Shown: piece by piece, positions 1-5,646 of the stretch
Layout: every line of letters begins with the position of its first letter
Numbering within the stretch: position 1 is the first letter of the stretch
NCBI GenBank assembly: GCA_019242465.1
Contig: JAFAVL010000709.1
Coordinates: 1-5,646, forward strand
Length of the DNA: 5,646 nt
DNA from: Chroococcidiopsidaceae cyanobacterium CP_BM_RX_35
GTDB lineage: Bacteria; Cyanobacteriota; Cyanobacteriia; Cyanobacteriales; Chroococcidiopsidaceae
Direction of reading: 5' to 3'
Program-made: the position numbers and the translations under genes
Notes under the pieces: generated by a model
What the model saw: only the letters and a program-made list of their open reading frames with translations
Databases searched by the model: none
What the model was told of the DNA's origin: nothing

Positions 1-87
1 ATCTACATGATGTAAATGCACCCTTTCATCCGTCATAGTTTTTAAGCCGCATTGTCCACATTTATAGTGATCTCTCCTAATGGTGTT
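1..87 (-). pseudogene. HNH-endonuclease-like zinc-finger fragment, cut by window edge
   Basis: Reading leftwards from just after an in-frame TAG (88-90), this frame stays open to the edge of the window. It encodes a peptide beginning NTIRRDHYKCGQCGLK and continuing to a VHLHHVD. The CxxC pair about 15 residues before a His-His pair is the typical start of an HNH nuclease fold, seen in free HNH proteins and in the C-terminal part of some group II intron proteins. No ATG, GTG or TTG precedes the cysteines, and the first codons overlap the last codons and stop of the DUF3611 gene. I therefore infer a 5'-truncated remnant rather than a working gene. The rest would lie left of the window, so the His/Asn catalytic residues further on cannot be checked. 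A chance open frame is possible, but the motif is unusually good. Confidence 0.42.
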
Positions 88-640
88 CTAGGCGACTTGC
101 AAGCCAAAATGGAATCCCGACCCCCACAAATTGAGCCACAATCATGCTGACGTTTGCTTGCACGACAAAAATATCGATCGGCTCAATCAATTGCCCTATC
201 CGATAGATAGCTGCTCCTTGGGGAACCGATAGCGTTTTGAGGAGCAATGCTCCAACAATCGTTTCGATGCCCACTAATGTCAGTAGCATCGCTGCCAAGT
301 TGACGAAAACCCCTAGCTGTAAAACTTGAACCGTTTCTTTACGGCTAGGATGCACAGCAGGATCTGGAGCTTCCAACTGTCGCGCCAGGCGAACGTAGCG
401 AAAGAACCAGTAGACGCTGAAGCCTAAAGCCGTAATTCCCCCAATCACGGACAGCAACCCGATCCCCGATTTGAGACTGAGGTTGATGTTCGGATCAAAA
501 ATCGCAAACGCTAAAATCAGTCCAGAAACAACTGTTAAAACAAGCTGTATCCAAAACCCGCTCCACCCCAGCGAGCGCAGTAAGCTGGCAGCTTGCCGCC
601 TCTCTGAAGGATGTGATTTTGATTCCAGGTAGCTAGACAT
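77..640 (-). CDS. DUF3611 family integral membrane protein
   Basis: This encodes a protein of 187 residues with four probable membrane segments at about 27-48, 58-81, 104-135 and 154-181, separated by short charged loops. The N-terminal SERRQAASLLRSLGWSGFW and the late IDIFVVQAN motif (about 155-163) are what I recall of DUF3611, a family of about 180-190 residues in cyanobacteria and plant plastids with no assigned function. It probably lies in the plasma or thylakoid membrane. I chose the ATG at 638-640 because it gives the family's normal N-terminus and has GGAAAAG upstream. The frame is open back to an ATG at 707-709, but that codon sits inside the inverted repeat at 690-739 and the extra 23 residues (Cys-rich, MHPTKAICQC) look unlike family members. 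The gene appears intact. Its 3' end overlaps the HNH-like fragment, and no clear terminator follows before the window edge. Confidence 0.85.
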   Translation of the reverse strand: MSSYLESKSHPSERRQAASLLRSLGWSGFWIQLVLTVVSGLILAFAIFDPNINLSLKSGIGLLSVIGGITALGFSVYWFFRYVRLARQLEAPDPAVHPSRKETVQVLQLGVFVNLAAMLLTLVGIETIVGALLLKTLSVPQGAAIYRIGQLIEPIDIFVVQANVSMIVAQFVGVGIPFWLASRLEHH

Positions 641-689
641 AATGCAACACTTTTCCGTTAGAATGTAACACAGTAATCCACATTGACAG

Positions 690-739
690 ATAGCTTTGGT
701 AGGGTGCAATGGCTAACCATTGCACCCTACCAAAGCTAT
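690..739. repeat. Perfect 23-bp inverted repeat with 4-nt loop (palindromic dispersed-repeat type)
   Basis: Arms 690-712 and 717-739 are exact reverse complements around the loop CTAA; the core of the arm is GGTAGGGTGCAATGG. Such perfection without coding or a flanking U-tract argues for a palindromic dispersed element rather than an ordinary terminator. From memory, palindromes built on GGTAGGGTGC are common in cyanobacterial genomes. It lies about 50 bp upstream of the DUF3611 start codon and directly beyond the point where the higB remnant loses homology, so it may mark a deletion or insertion junction. As RNA it would form a very stable hairpin that could block read-through or lie in the DUF3611 leader. 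Confidence 0.85.
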
Positions 740-773
740 TTAAATATTTCAAGGCGTTGGTGAGAGTTTTACA

Positions 774-956
774 GTTGATATTAAAAACAACACGATTAGT
801 AGCAATAATACTGGCGTTGCGATAAGTACTTTTGATATCTGTCGGACTATTCCATTCTGCACGAGACGCTGCATCATATCAAGCTTTCAGTGGCTGCTCG
901 GCATCTGGATATTTTTCCCAAAATTGCCTTAAAGTGCTGCGGGCAATGATTCGCAT
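774..956 (-). pseudogene. higB: Degenerate HigB-type toxin (mRNA interferase) remnant
   Basis: From the ATG at 954-956 this frame reads MRIIARSTLRQFWEKYPDAE, then QPLKA, a TGA stop (879-881), then YDAASRAEWNSPTDIKSTYR and NASIIATNRVVFNI. Apart from the stop this matches, as I remember it, the first 55 or so residues of the HigB toxin family (RelE superfamily, about 95-100 residues). Family members have KAWY at the stop position, so a TGG to TGA change explains it. Similarity ends at VVFNI. The usual C-terminal half, with its YRLVV, YIRF and GTHAEYD-type segments, is missing and is replaced by unrelated sequence running into the inverted repeat. The HTH antitoxin gene that normally follows is also absent. 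A TATAAT (963-968) sits only 7 bp before the ATG, a possible old promoter. The gene is dead: it has both a nonsense mutation and a C-terminal deletion. In plasmid or chromosomal context the live form would cleave mRNA under antitoxin control. Confidence 0.82.
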
Positions 957-1088
957 ACCAAGATTATAAAGCTGCTCAAAAAGCTTTGGAGCGTTTCATT
1001 GTTCAACCGATTGGAAGTGACAAAACCAGCTTTTTTTGACTTCGCCAACAGCATCGATTGCGGCAAAAACGCCAAGGCTTTTGTCATT
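957..1088. other. Intergenic stretch with no recognisable gene
   Basis: This segment lies between the higB remnant and the stop of the 85-residue gene. On the minus strand, in the frame of both neighbours, it stays open for 30 codons (beginning NDKSLGVFAAIDAVGEVKKS) before a TGA at 996-998. A second minus frame gives a 52-codon ORF from an ATG at 1085-1087 to a TAA at 929-931, without a ribosome site. Neither matches anything I recognise. It may be decayed coding sequence, or a 3' untranslated region of the riboswitch transcript. No convincing intrinsic terminator is visible here. Confidence 0.5.
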
Positions 1089-1346
1089 TTAATGATGATG
1101 GACTGACCGAGTAGAGGTGCTAATATGCTGCTTATAGCCTGTTGCCTGCTTCTTGGTAAAGCCAGCTGAGCTAAGACCTACGCGCAACATGACAACTAGA
1201 AGAAATAGGAGCCCTGCTCCTCCTAGGTAGTTGGACCAAGATACAGGCGCTACTCCTGTTGGATGTCCGACGGTAGGAGTAACTGAAACGTGTTGTCCAG
1301 CAGATGGCACTGCAACAGCAAGCTCAAGTGGTTGGGATATGTTCAT
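1089..1346 (-). CDS. Small single-pass membrane protein under a glutamine riboswitch (unknown function)
   Basis: This encodes 85 residues. The N-terminal 35 are rich in Val, Pro, Gly and Thr (AVAVPSAGQHVSVTPTVGHP). One strong hydrophobic segment follows at about 41-57 (YLGGAGLLFLLVVMLRVG), then a basic, polar tail with KK, KQ and a closing HHH. The positive charges after the helix suggest an N-out, C-in orientation. I do not recognise a family. The case for a real gene is strong on other grounds: AGGAGG lies 8 nt before the ATG, and a conserved glutamine-sensing aptamer begins 34 nt further upstream with nothing else to control. The context implies a role in nitrogen-status response, perhaps modulating a membrane transporter or enzyme when glutamine is plentiful, but that is inference. 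The frame continues open past the TAA for 30 codons, so the low-complexity C-terminus might be a worn end. Confidence 0.78.
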   Translation of the reverse strand: MNISQPLELAVAVPSAGQHVSVTPTVGHPTGVAPVSWSNYLGGAGLLFLLVVMLRVGLSSAGFTKKQATGYKQHISTSTRSVHHH

Positions 1347-1352
1347 CGGTTT

Positions 1353-1383
1353 CGCCTCCTAGGCAATTTGGTTGAGTGAGGCG
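1353..1383 (-). promoter_or_regulatory. Shine-Dalgarno and possible sequestering helix of the riboswitch
   Basis: AGGAGG (1355-1360) stands 8 nt from the ATG, an almost perfect and unusually strong site for a cyanobacterium. GAGGCG (1353-1358), which overlaps it, is exactly complementary to CGCCTC (1378-1383). That segment is the 3' tail of the glutamine aptamer plus two bases, and the pairing would leave a 19-nt loop. When formed, the helix would hide most of the ribosome site. Ligand binding that holds the conserved tail would free it, giving a glutamine-ON switch. The pairing is seen in the sequence; the mechanism is inferred. Confidence 0.6.
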
Positions 1384-1456
1384 CGTTCCTTCGGGCTCGG
1401 TCCCTACTTCCGTCTCTCCAACAGGTCTTGTAGAGACTAGTTAAGAGATGAACGAT
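1380..1456 (-). ncRNA. Glutamine riboswitch (glnA / Downstream-peptide RNA class)
   Basis: Read on the minus strand, the 77-nt element has the class's hallmark blocks in order: ATCGTTCATC at the 5' side, GACGGAAGTAGGG in the junction, and CCCGAAGGAACGCGCC at the 3' side. CGTTC (1450-1454) pairs with GAACG (1384-1388) as P1. The P2 arm folds from CTC...TAAC with GTTGGAG, with a GTCT/AGAC pairing above it. GGG and CCC close a short P3. The class binds L-glutamine and is confined largely to cyanobacteria, where it precedes glnA, gifB-type glutamine synthetase inhibitors and short ORFs. Here it controls the 85-residue gene, so the Downstream-peptide subtype is also possible. No U-tract follows it, so control is probably translational. 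Confidence 0.92.
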
Positions 1457-1464
1457 TTAATTCT

Positions 1465-1478
1465 GTATCTATTGTAAC
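1465..1478 (-). promoter_or_regulatory. Candidate promoter -10 box overlapped by an NtcA-like site
   Basis: On the minus strand GTTACAATAGATAC contains TACAAT (1471-1476), a good -10 box. Transcription would start near 1464, just ahead of the riboswitch, giving a leader of about 118 nt. The same 14 bases fit GTN10AC, a relaxed form of the NtcA consensus GTAN8TAC with one half-site imperfect (GTT). NtcA sites on top of a -10 box repress, as known for the gif genes. No good -35 is visible. The -10 call is moderate and the NtcA call tentative, because GTN10AC is short. Confidence 0.4.
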
Positions 1479-1483
1479 TTTTT

Positions 1484-1524
1484 AAAAAAGAAAACGAGGA
1501 ATTTGAAGAAATTTAATTATTCCT
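1484..1524 (-). terminator. Weak intrinsic terminator after the SPFH gene
   Basis: Beginning 4 bp after the SPFH stop codon, AGGAAT (1519-1524) can pair with ATTCCT (1497-1502). Alternatively, an inner AATTT/AAATT stem forms with loop CTTC. A T-rich run follows (TTTTCTTTTTT, 1484-1494). The stem is short and AT-rich, so termination may be partial and could let some SPFH transcripts run on into the riboswitch gene. Confidence 0.38.
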
Positions 1525-1528
1525 TTAC

Positions 1529-3679
1529 TTAGCTAGTCTCCTTAGCCGCTGGAAAATCAACAACCCCTGGGGAGTTGCTATTTAACGGGACGACTGATTC
1601 TGTTGGGGTAGGAGGCTGAGTTAAGCCATTTTGCTTGCCGTTAGGTTGATGCCCAGTCTGATTCCACAGCAGCATCGCCAGGAGACCATCTACTAAGCCA
1701 TTACCATTGCTGTTGTTGCCAACTAAGACATCTGGAATCAGGCGCACGTTGCGCTCACCTATAATCTGCATCAGCTGCATTGCCGTGTAACCGTGCGACC
1801 CCAGAGCTTCTACCCCAGCATGGTAGGTTTCTGCTCTAGCTTGACCCGTGGCGCGAATGCCCTCTGCCTCACCAACTGCTCGCAGTTTCGTTGCCTCTGC
1901 CTCACCCGTCGCCTGCTTGATCTGGGCGTTGGCTTTGAGTTCGGCAATTCTCACACTCTGCTCCGATTTAACCATTTCTTGCTGAATCTCAGCTAGTGCA
2001 GTCTCTCGGACTAGCTGCTGGCGCTGCGTTTGAGCCATCTGTTGCACTTCATACGTCTTGCGTTCTTCCTCCGCCAGCTTGCGCTGTGTTTGCGTTGCCA
2101 TTAACGTTTCTGGTGGCTGAATCCCACCGATTAAGGTATCAATTGCCTGCACATCGTAGCTCCGCAACGCTGCCTTGATATATTCAGCTGCTTCAGCCTG
2201 CCGTTCGCTACGGGCATTGAGAAAGTCCAGTACAGTGTAATCTTGGGCGGAGTTGCGGAAATAGTTGCCAATGCTAGGTTCTAGGACGTTATCTACTAGA
2301 TTTTGCATTGAACCTACGCGGGAGATGACCTTGGGGGCATCCAAAGCACCTACGTGGATGATCTGGGACACTTCCAAATCGAAGGCGAACCCATCTTTAG
2401 AACGCACAGTCAAAGCAGCGAGATTAGCGTCGTATTTGTGCCGCTCTGTGCGCCCTGACCAATTCAGCACTATGTTAATGGTTGGCACCAGTTCAACTTT
2501 CATAATCCGCGTGTTCAGTGGGTGTTTGCCTGGGTAGAGAGGTTCAACCCACACCCCCTTGTACCCAGAATTCACTAAGTTACCATGAGTGAAGGCAGCA
2601 CCACTGACATCAACTTGGGCTGCACCTACGAAAGAAACCACCACCCCAACATAACCGATGGGAATTTCGGTCATGGGGACTTGCTCAACGTTGATAAACC
2701 AAGGATTCAAGTTCCAAGAGCCTGAAAGTAAAATCTGCTCTTGCAAGCCGCGTCGTCCACCACCCTCTAGGAATTTTTGCCCATTCTGGAAGTTATCGTG
2801 TTCGGGGATAATGGGGCCAGCAATCTCACCCTCTGGGATTGGCTTGCCATCCAGTGCCGTGACGATACCGACTTTATCGGAAGCTACGCTGTACACTCGC
2901 AACTGTTCTGGTTTCATCCCCATTGCACCAGCGCTCGCCGCCGTAATCACCTTAAACAAAGCAGTGTTGATCCGGTACGTGCCAGCAGTCAGAAAACCCA
3001 TTTGACGACCTTTTTCCCCACCTTGGGTGAGGAACTTGCGGCCGGATTGAAAGTTGTCGCAAGGCACTACCTTACCTAGAATTCGTTCAGGTGGGTTTGA
3101 GGCACCATCTGCTGCGACTAGCAGGGCAATTTCACCTTGAGGAACAACAATCACAGGCTCTTTACGCACTGAGTATTGCCAAGGCCAATAGCCCCAGTGC
3201 CAGCCAGGAACAAGAGTATCGGCTTGATATCCAGCTTCTCCCTCCAGGGCAATCAGCCGTCCAGCAGGGAGGCTGCGACCAGCAAGAGAAAATTTCTTAA
3301 CAACAATGCCGACTTCCCGTTCGCTAATTACGACCAGCCCACCCAAAAATAGAGGGATAAATATGATGACACCGCCAGCGATCGCTATTGGTATTAGTCC
3401 CCCAAGTGACATTTGCGTTGTCTCAAGTTGCATGTCACTCTTAGGCTGCGCGATAGCGAAGCGCACGTTTCCGTTGGCGATCGCTTGTTTGTCTAGCGCA
3501 GATACTGTTTTTAGGGTGTTGGCGTTAATGGTTATAGGTTCTGGTTTAGCAGCAACAGCTGGTTTCGGGGCAACAGCATGAATCCCACCAGCAATAGTCA
3601 TGGAAGTCAAGACGGAGGCAGCTAGCCCCAAGGCTCTAGAGCGCTGAGGTGAACGAACAGAATTTTTGGAAATTCTCAT
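1529..3679 (-). CDS. SPFH/Band 7 (flotillin-like) membrane scaffold protein
   Basis: This encodes 716 residues. A signal-like N-terminus (Arg-rich, then a hydrophobic stretch at about 17-37, possible cleavage near AVAA, 42-44) is followed by a polar linker and a firm membrane segment at about 92-117. Next come four degenerate copies of a module (about 121-180, 182-246, 268-335, 341-399), the SPFH core (about 401-524), and a long Glu/Gln/Ala coiled coil (525-619) ending in flotillin-type GEAEATKLRAVGEAEG repeats. The tail is rich in Asn, Gly and Pro. Such proteins oligomerise on membranes and organise microdomains; the partner here is unknown. I chose the ATG at 3677-3679 because it gives a compact signal peptide. 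The frame stays open to a TTG at 3725-3727, and an internal ATG (residue 90) just before the membrane segment is an alternative. None has a good Shine-Dalgarno. It is probably transcribed alone, between two terminators. Confidence 0.87.
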   Translation of the reverse strand: MRISKNSVRSPQRSRALGLAASVLTSMTIAGGIHAVAPKPAVAAKPEPITINANTLKTVSALDKQAIANGNVRFAIAQPKSDMQLETTQMSLGGLIPIAIAGGVIIFIPLFLGGLVVISEREVGIVVKKFSLAGRSLPAGRLIALEGEAGYQADTLVPGWHWGYWPWQYSVRKEPVIVVPQGEIALLVAADGASNPPERILGKVVPCDNFQSGRKFLTQGGEKGRQMGFLTAGTYRINTALFKVITAASAGAMGMKPEQLRVYSVASDKVGIVTALDGKPIPEGEIAGPIIPEHDNFQNGQKFLEGGGRRGLQEQILLSGSWNLNPWFINVEQVPMTEIPIGYVGVVVSFVGAAQVDVSGAAFTHGNLVNSGYKGVWVEPLYPGKHPLNTRIMKVELVPTINIVLNWSGRTERHKYDANLAALTVRSKDGFAFDLEVSQIIHVGALDAPKVISRVGSMQNLVDNVLEPSIGNYFRNSAQDYTVLDFLNARSERQAEAAEYIKAALRSYDVQAIDTLIGGIQPPETLMATQTQRKLAEEERKTYEVQQMAQTQRQQLVRETALAEIQQEMVKSEQSVRIAELKANAQIKQATGEAEATKLRAVGEAEGIRATGQARAETYHAGVEALGSHGYTAMQLMQIIGERNVRLIPDVLVGNNSNGNGLVDGLLAMLLWNQTGHQPNGKQNGLTQPPTPTESVVPLNSNSPGVVDFPAAKETS
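3378..3385. repeat. HIP1 octamer GCGATCGC
   Basis: One of four HIP1 palindromes in the window. This one falls in the membrane-anchor codons (IAIAGG) of the SPFH gene. HIP1 over-representation is a cyanobacterial genome signature. Confidence 0.9.
3447..3465. repeat. Short palindromic repeat inside the SPFH linker
   Basis: TGCGC and GCGCA flank GATAGCGAA, giving the GCGATAGCGAAGCGC-type sequence that I recall as a frequent short repeat in filamentous cyanobacteria. It is in frame and encodes part of VRFAIAQ in the poorly conserved linker before the membrane segment. Confidence 0.5.
3477..3484. repeat. HIP1 octamer GCGATCGC
   Basis: This copy lies 12 bp from the preceding short palindrome, again in the SPFH linker (codons for QAIAN). 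Two repeat types close together suggest that this linker tolerates inserted sequence. Confidence 0.9.
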
Positions 3680-3775
3680 ATTCAGGAGTTTGGGTAATTG
3701 AAACCGGTTCACACTTAGTTGCAACAAATTGCTGAGGTAAATGGCACGGTTTCTAAGTAAAGAGTCTTACGCATT

Positions 3776-3830
3776 CTTTTTCAGGATTGCAGTACTCTCT
3801 ACATGTTTTCAGCCTAGCATTCCTGAAAAG
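3776..3830. repeat. Interrupted inverted repeat upstream of the SPFH gene
   Basis: CTTTTTCAGGATTGC (3776-3790) and GCATTCCTGAAAAG (3817-3830) are inverted copies with one mismatch and one extra T, 26 bp apart. A third TTTTCAG lies between them (3806-3812) and forms its own 7-bp inverted repeat with CTGAAAA (3823-3829). The cluster sits 97-151 bp before the SPFH start codon, in a leader where I see no clear -35/-10 pair. It could be a regulator's operator or alternative leader hairpins. The function is not established. Confidence 0.5.
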
Positions 3831-3877
3831 TTTCATCTAAATTCTTAACTTTTTCCCAAAGCTCTCAATTAGCCTAC

Positions 3878-3916
3878 AAAAAAACTCCTCTAGCACATGA
3901 GCTAGAAGGAGTTTTT
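3878..3916 (-). terminator. Strong intrinsic terminator of atpB-atpE
   Basis: Arms 3880-3894 and 3901-3916 form a 15-bp stem with one bulged A (3907) and the loop TCATGT on the transcript strand. A run of seven T (3878-3884, partly paired at the stem base) follows. It begins 24 bp after the atpE stop and should end the operon before the SPFH gene. The A/T symmetry at its foot could give weak termination in the other direction, but no plus-strand gene needs it. Confidence 0.9.
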
Positions 3917-3940
3917 GGGCTGGAAGCAAAGGCGCTTTAG

Positions 3941-4354
3941 TTAAGCCATACCGCCAGCGGCTTGAAAGCGAGCGCGAGCGCGTTTGAGGGCTTGCGTTGC
4001 TTGGATTTGTTCTTGGCGATTGCCGCCCTGAACTTGATTGACACGAGCTTCGGCTTCTGTGTAAGCAGTACGAGCCTGCTCTAGGTCGATGCTATCGCCA
4101 CGCTCAGCACCGTTGACAAGAATTGTCACTTCGTTATTTTCTACTTCAGCAAACCCACCCATCAGAGCGATCGCCACCCAATTGGATTTCTGACTGGGGC
4201 GGACTCGCATGACAGCAGTATCCAGGGCAGTCAAGAGCGGCGCGTGTCCGCTGAGGATACCCAGTTGACCAGTGGTGCTTGGCAGGATTACTTCTTCAGC
4301 TGTAGCATCCCAAACGGTTTTGTCTGGCGAGACGACACGAACAGTTAAGGTCAT
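3941..4354 (-). CDS. atpE: F-type ATP synthase epsilon subunit
   Basis: This encodes 137 residues, the normal length for cyanobacteria. The N-terminal beta-sandwich (about 1-86) carries the family's [18 protein letters not shown] segment (28-45) and a [15 protein letters not shown] strand pair. The C-terminal two-helix hairpin (about 88-137) is rich in Ala, Gln, Arg and Glu. The subunit belongs to the central stalk of F1, touches gamma and the c-ring on the cytoplasmic face of the thylakoid membrane, and its C-terminal helices can restrain ATP hydrolysis. It starts 12 bp after the atpB stop and is surely co-transcribed. The ATG at 4352-4354 has no obvious Shine-Dalgarno, so translation may be coupled to atpB. 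Nothing is odd about the sequence. The symbol follows cyanobacterial and chloroplast use; in the E. coli scheme the gene is atpC. Confidence 0.97.
   Translation of the reverse strand: MTLTVRVVSPDKTVWDATAEEVILPSTTGQLGILSGHAPLLTALDTAVMRVRPSQKSNWVAIALMGGFAEVENNEVTILVNGAERGDSIDLEQARTAYTEAEARVNQVQGGNRQEQIQATQALKRARARFQAAGGMA
4167..4174. repeat. HIP1 octamer GCGATCGC
   Basis: This copy falls inside atpE, in codons for AIAL near the end of the beta-sandwich domain. Confidence 0.9.
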
Positions 4355-4366
4355 AGGTGTTAGGAG

Positions 4367-5646
<1,280 letters not shown>

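Noticed and set aside
683..688. TTGACA on the plus strand as a promoter -35 box
   Set aside because: No matching -10 box lies at the right distance and there is no plus-strand gene to serve.
641..709. N-terminal extension of the DUF3611 protein from the ATG at 707-709
   Set aside because: The start codon lies inside the palindromic repeat, and the extra residues do not resemble the family N-terminus.
690..739. The perfect inverted repeat as an intrinsic terminator
   Set aside because: Neither side carries a U-tract, and no gene ends directly before it apart from the decayed higB.
929..1087. Minus-strand 52-codon ORF starting MTKALAFLPQ
   Set aside because: There is no ribosome site, it overlaps the higB remnant in another frame, and no family is recognised.
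1089..1097. Terminal HHH of the 85-residue protein as an engineered His tag
   Set aside because: There are only three histidines, in a natural genomic context with no vector sequence.
1793..3581. Several plus-strand ORFs of 60-115 codons opposite the SPFH gene
   Set aside because: They lie wholly opposite a well-supported gene, lack ribosome sites and show Cys/Ser/Pro-heavy composition typical of antisense frames.

Overview
The window reads as cyanobacterial chromosome. The evidence is an atpB-atpE pair standing as its own transcription unit (the arrangement of cyanobacteria and chloroplasts), four HIP1 octamers (GCGATCGC), a DUF3611 membrane protein of the cyanobacterial/plastid type, and a glutamine riboswitch of the glnA class. 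The genus cannot be fixed from the sequence. Every gene I support lies on the minus strand, so transcription runs from right to left.

From right to left: atpB (its 5' end lies beyond the window) and atpE encode the beta and epsilon subunits of the F-type ATP synthase, 12 bp apart, and end at a strong intrinsic terminator (3878-3916). A leader of about 200 bp with inverted repeats follows. Then comes a large SPFH/flotillin-like membrane protein (1529-3679) with four degenerate copies of a roughly 60-residue module between its membrane anchor and its SPFH core. A weak terminator-like element closes that unit.

The most interesting part is 1089-1480. It holds a candidate -10 box overlapped by an NtcA-like GTN10AC sequence, a well-conserved glutamine riboswitch aptamer (1380-1456), an ideal Shine-Dalgarno that can pair with the aptamer's 3' tail, and an 85-residue single-pass membrane protein I do not recognise. 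This looks like a nitrogen-status-controlled small protein. Its logic would resemble gifB: repressed by NtcA when nitrogen is short and switched on by glutamine.

The left part looks like a scrapyard. It holds a higB-type toxin remnant with an in-frame stop and no C-terminal half or antitoxin (774-956), a perfect 23-bp inverted repeat (690-739), and an intact DUF3611 gene (77-640). At the left edge is an HNH-like zinc-finger fragment without a start codon, overlapping the end of the DUF3611 gene. These decayed pieces suggest repeated insertion and deletion next to the conserved ATP synthase locus.
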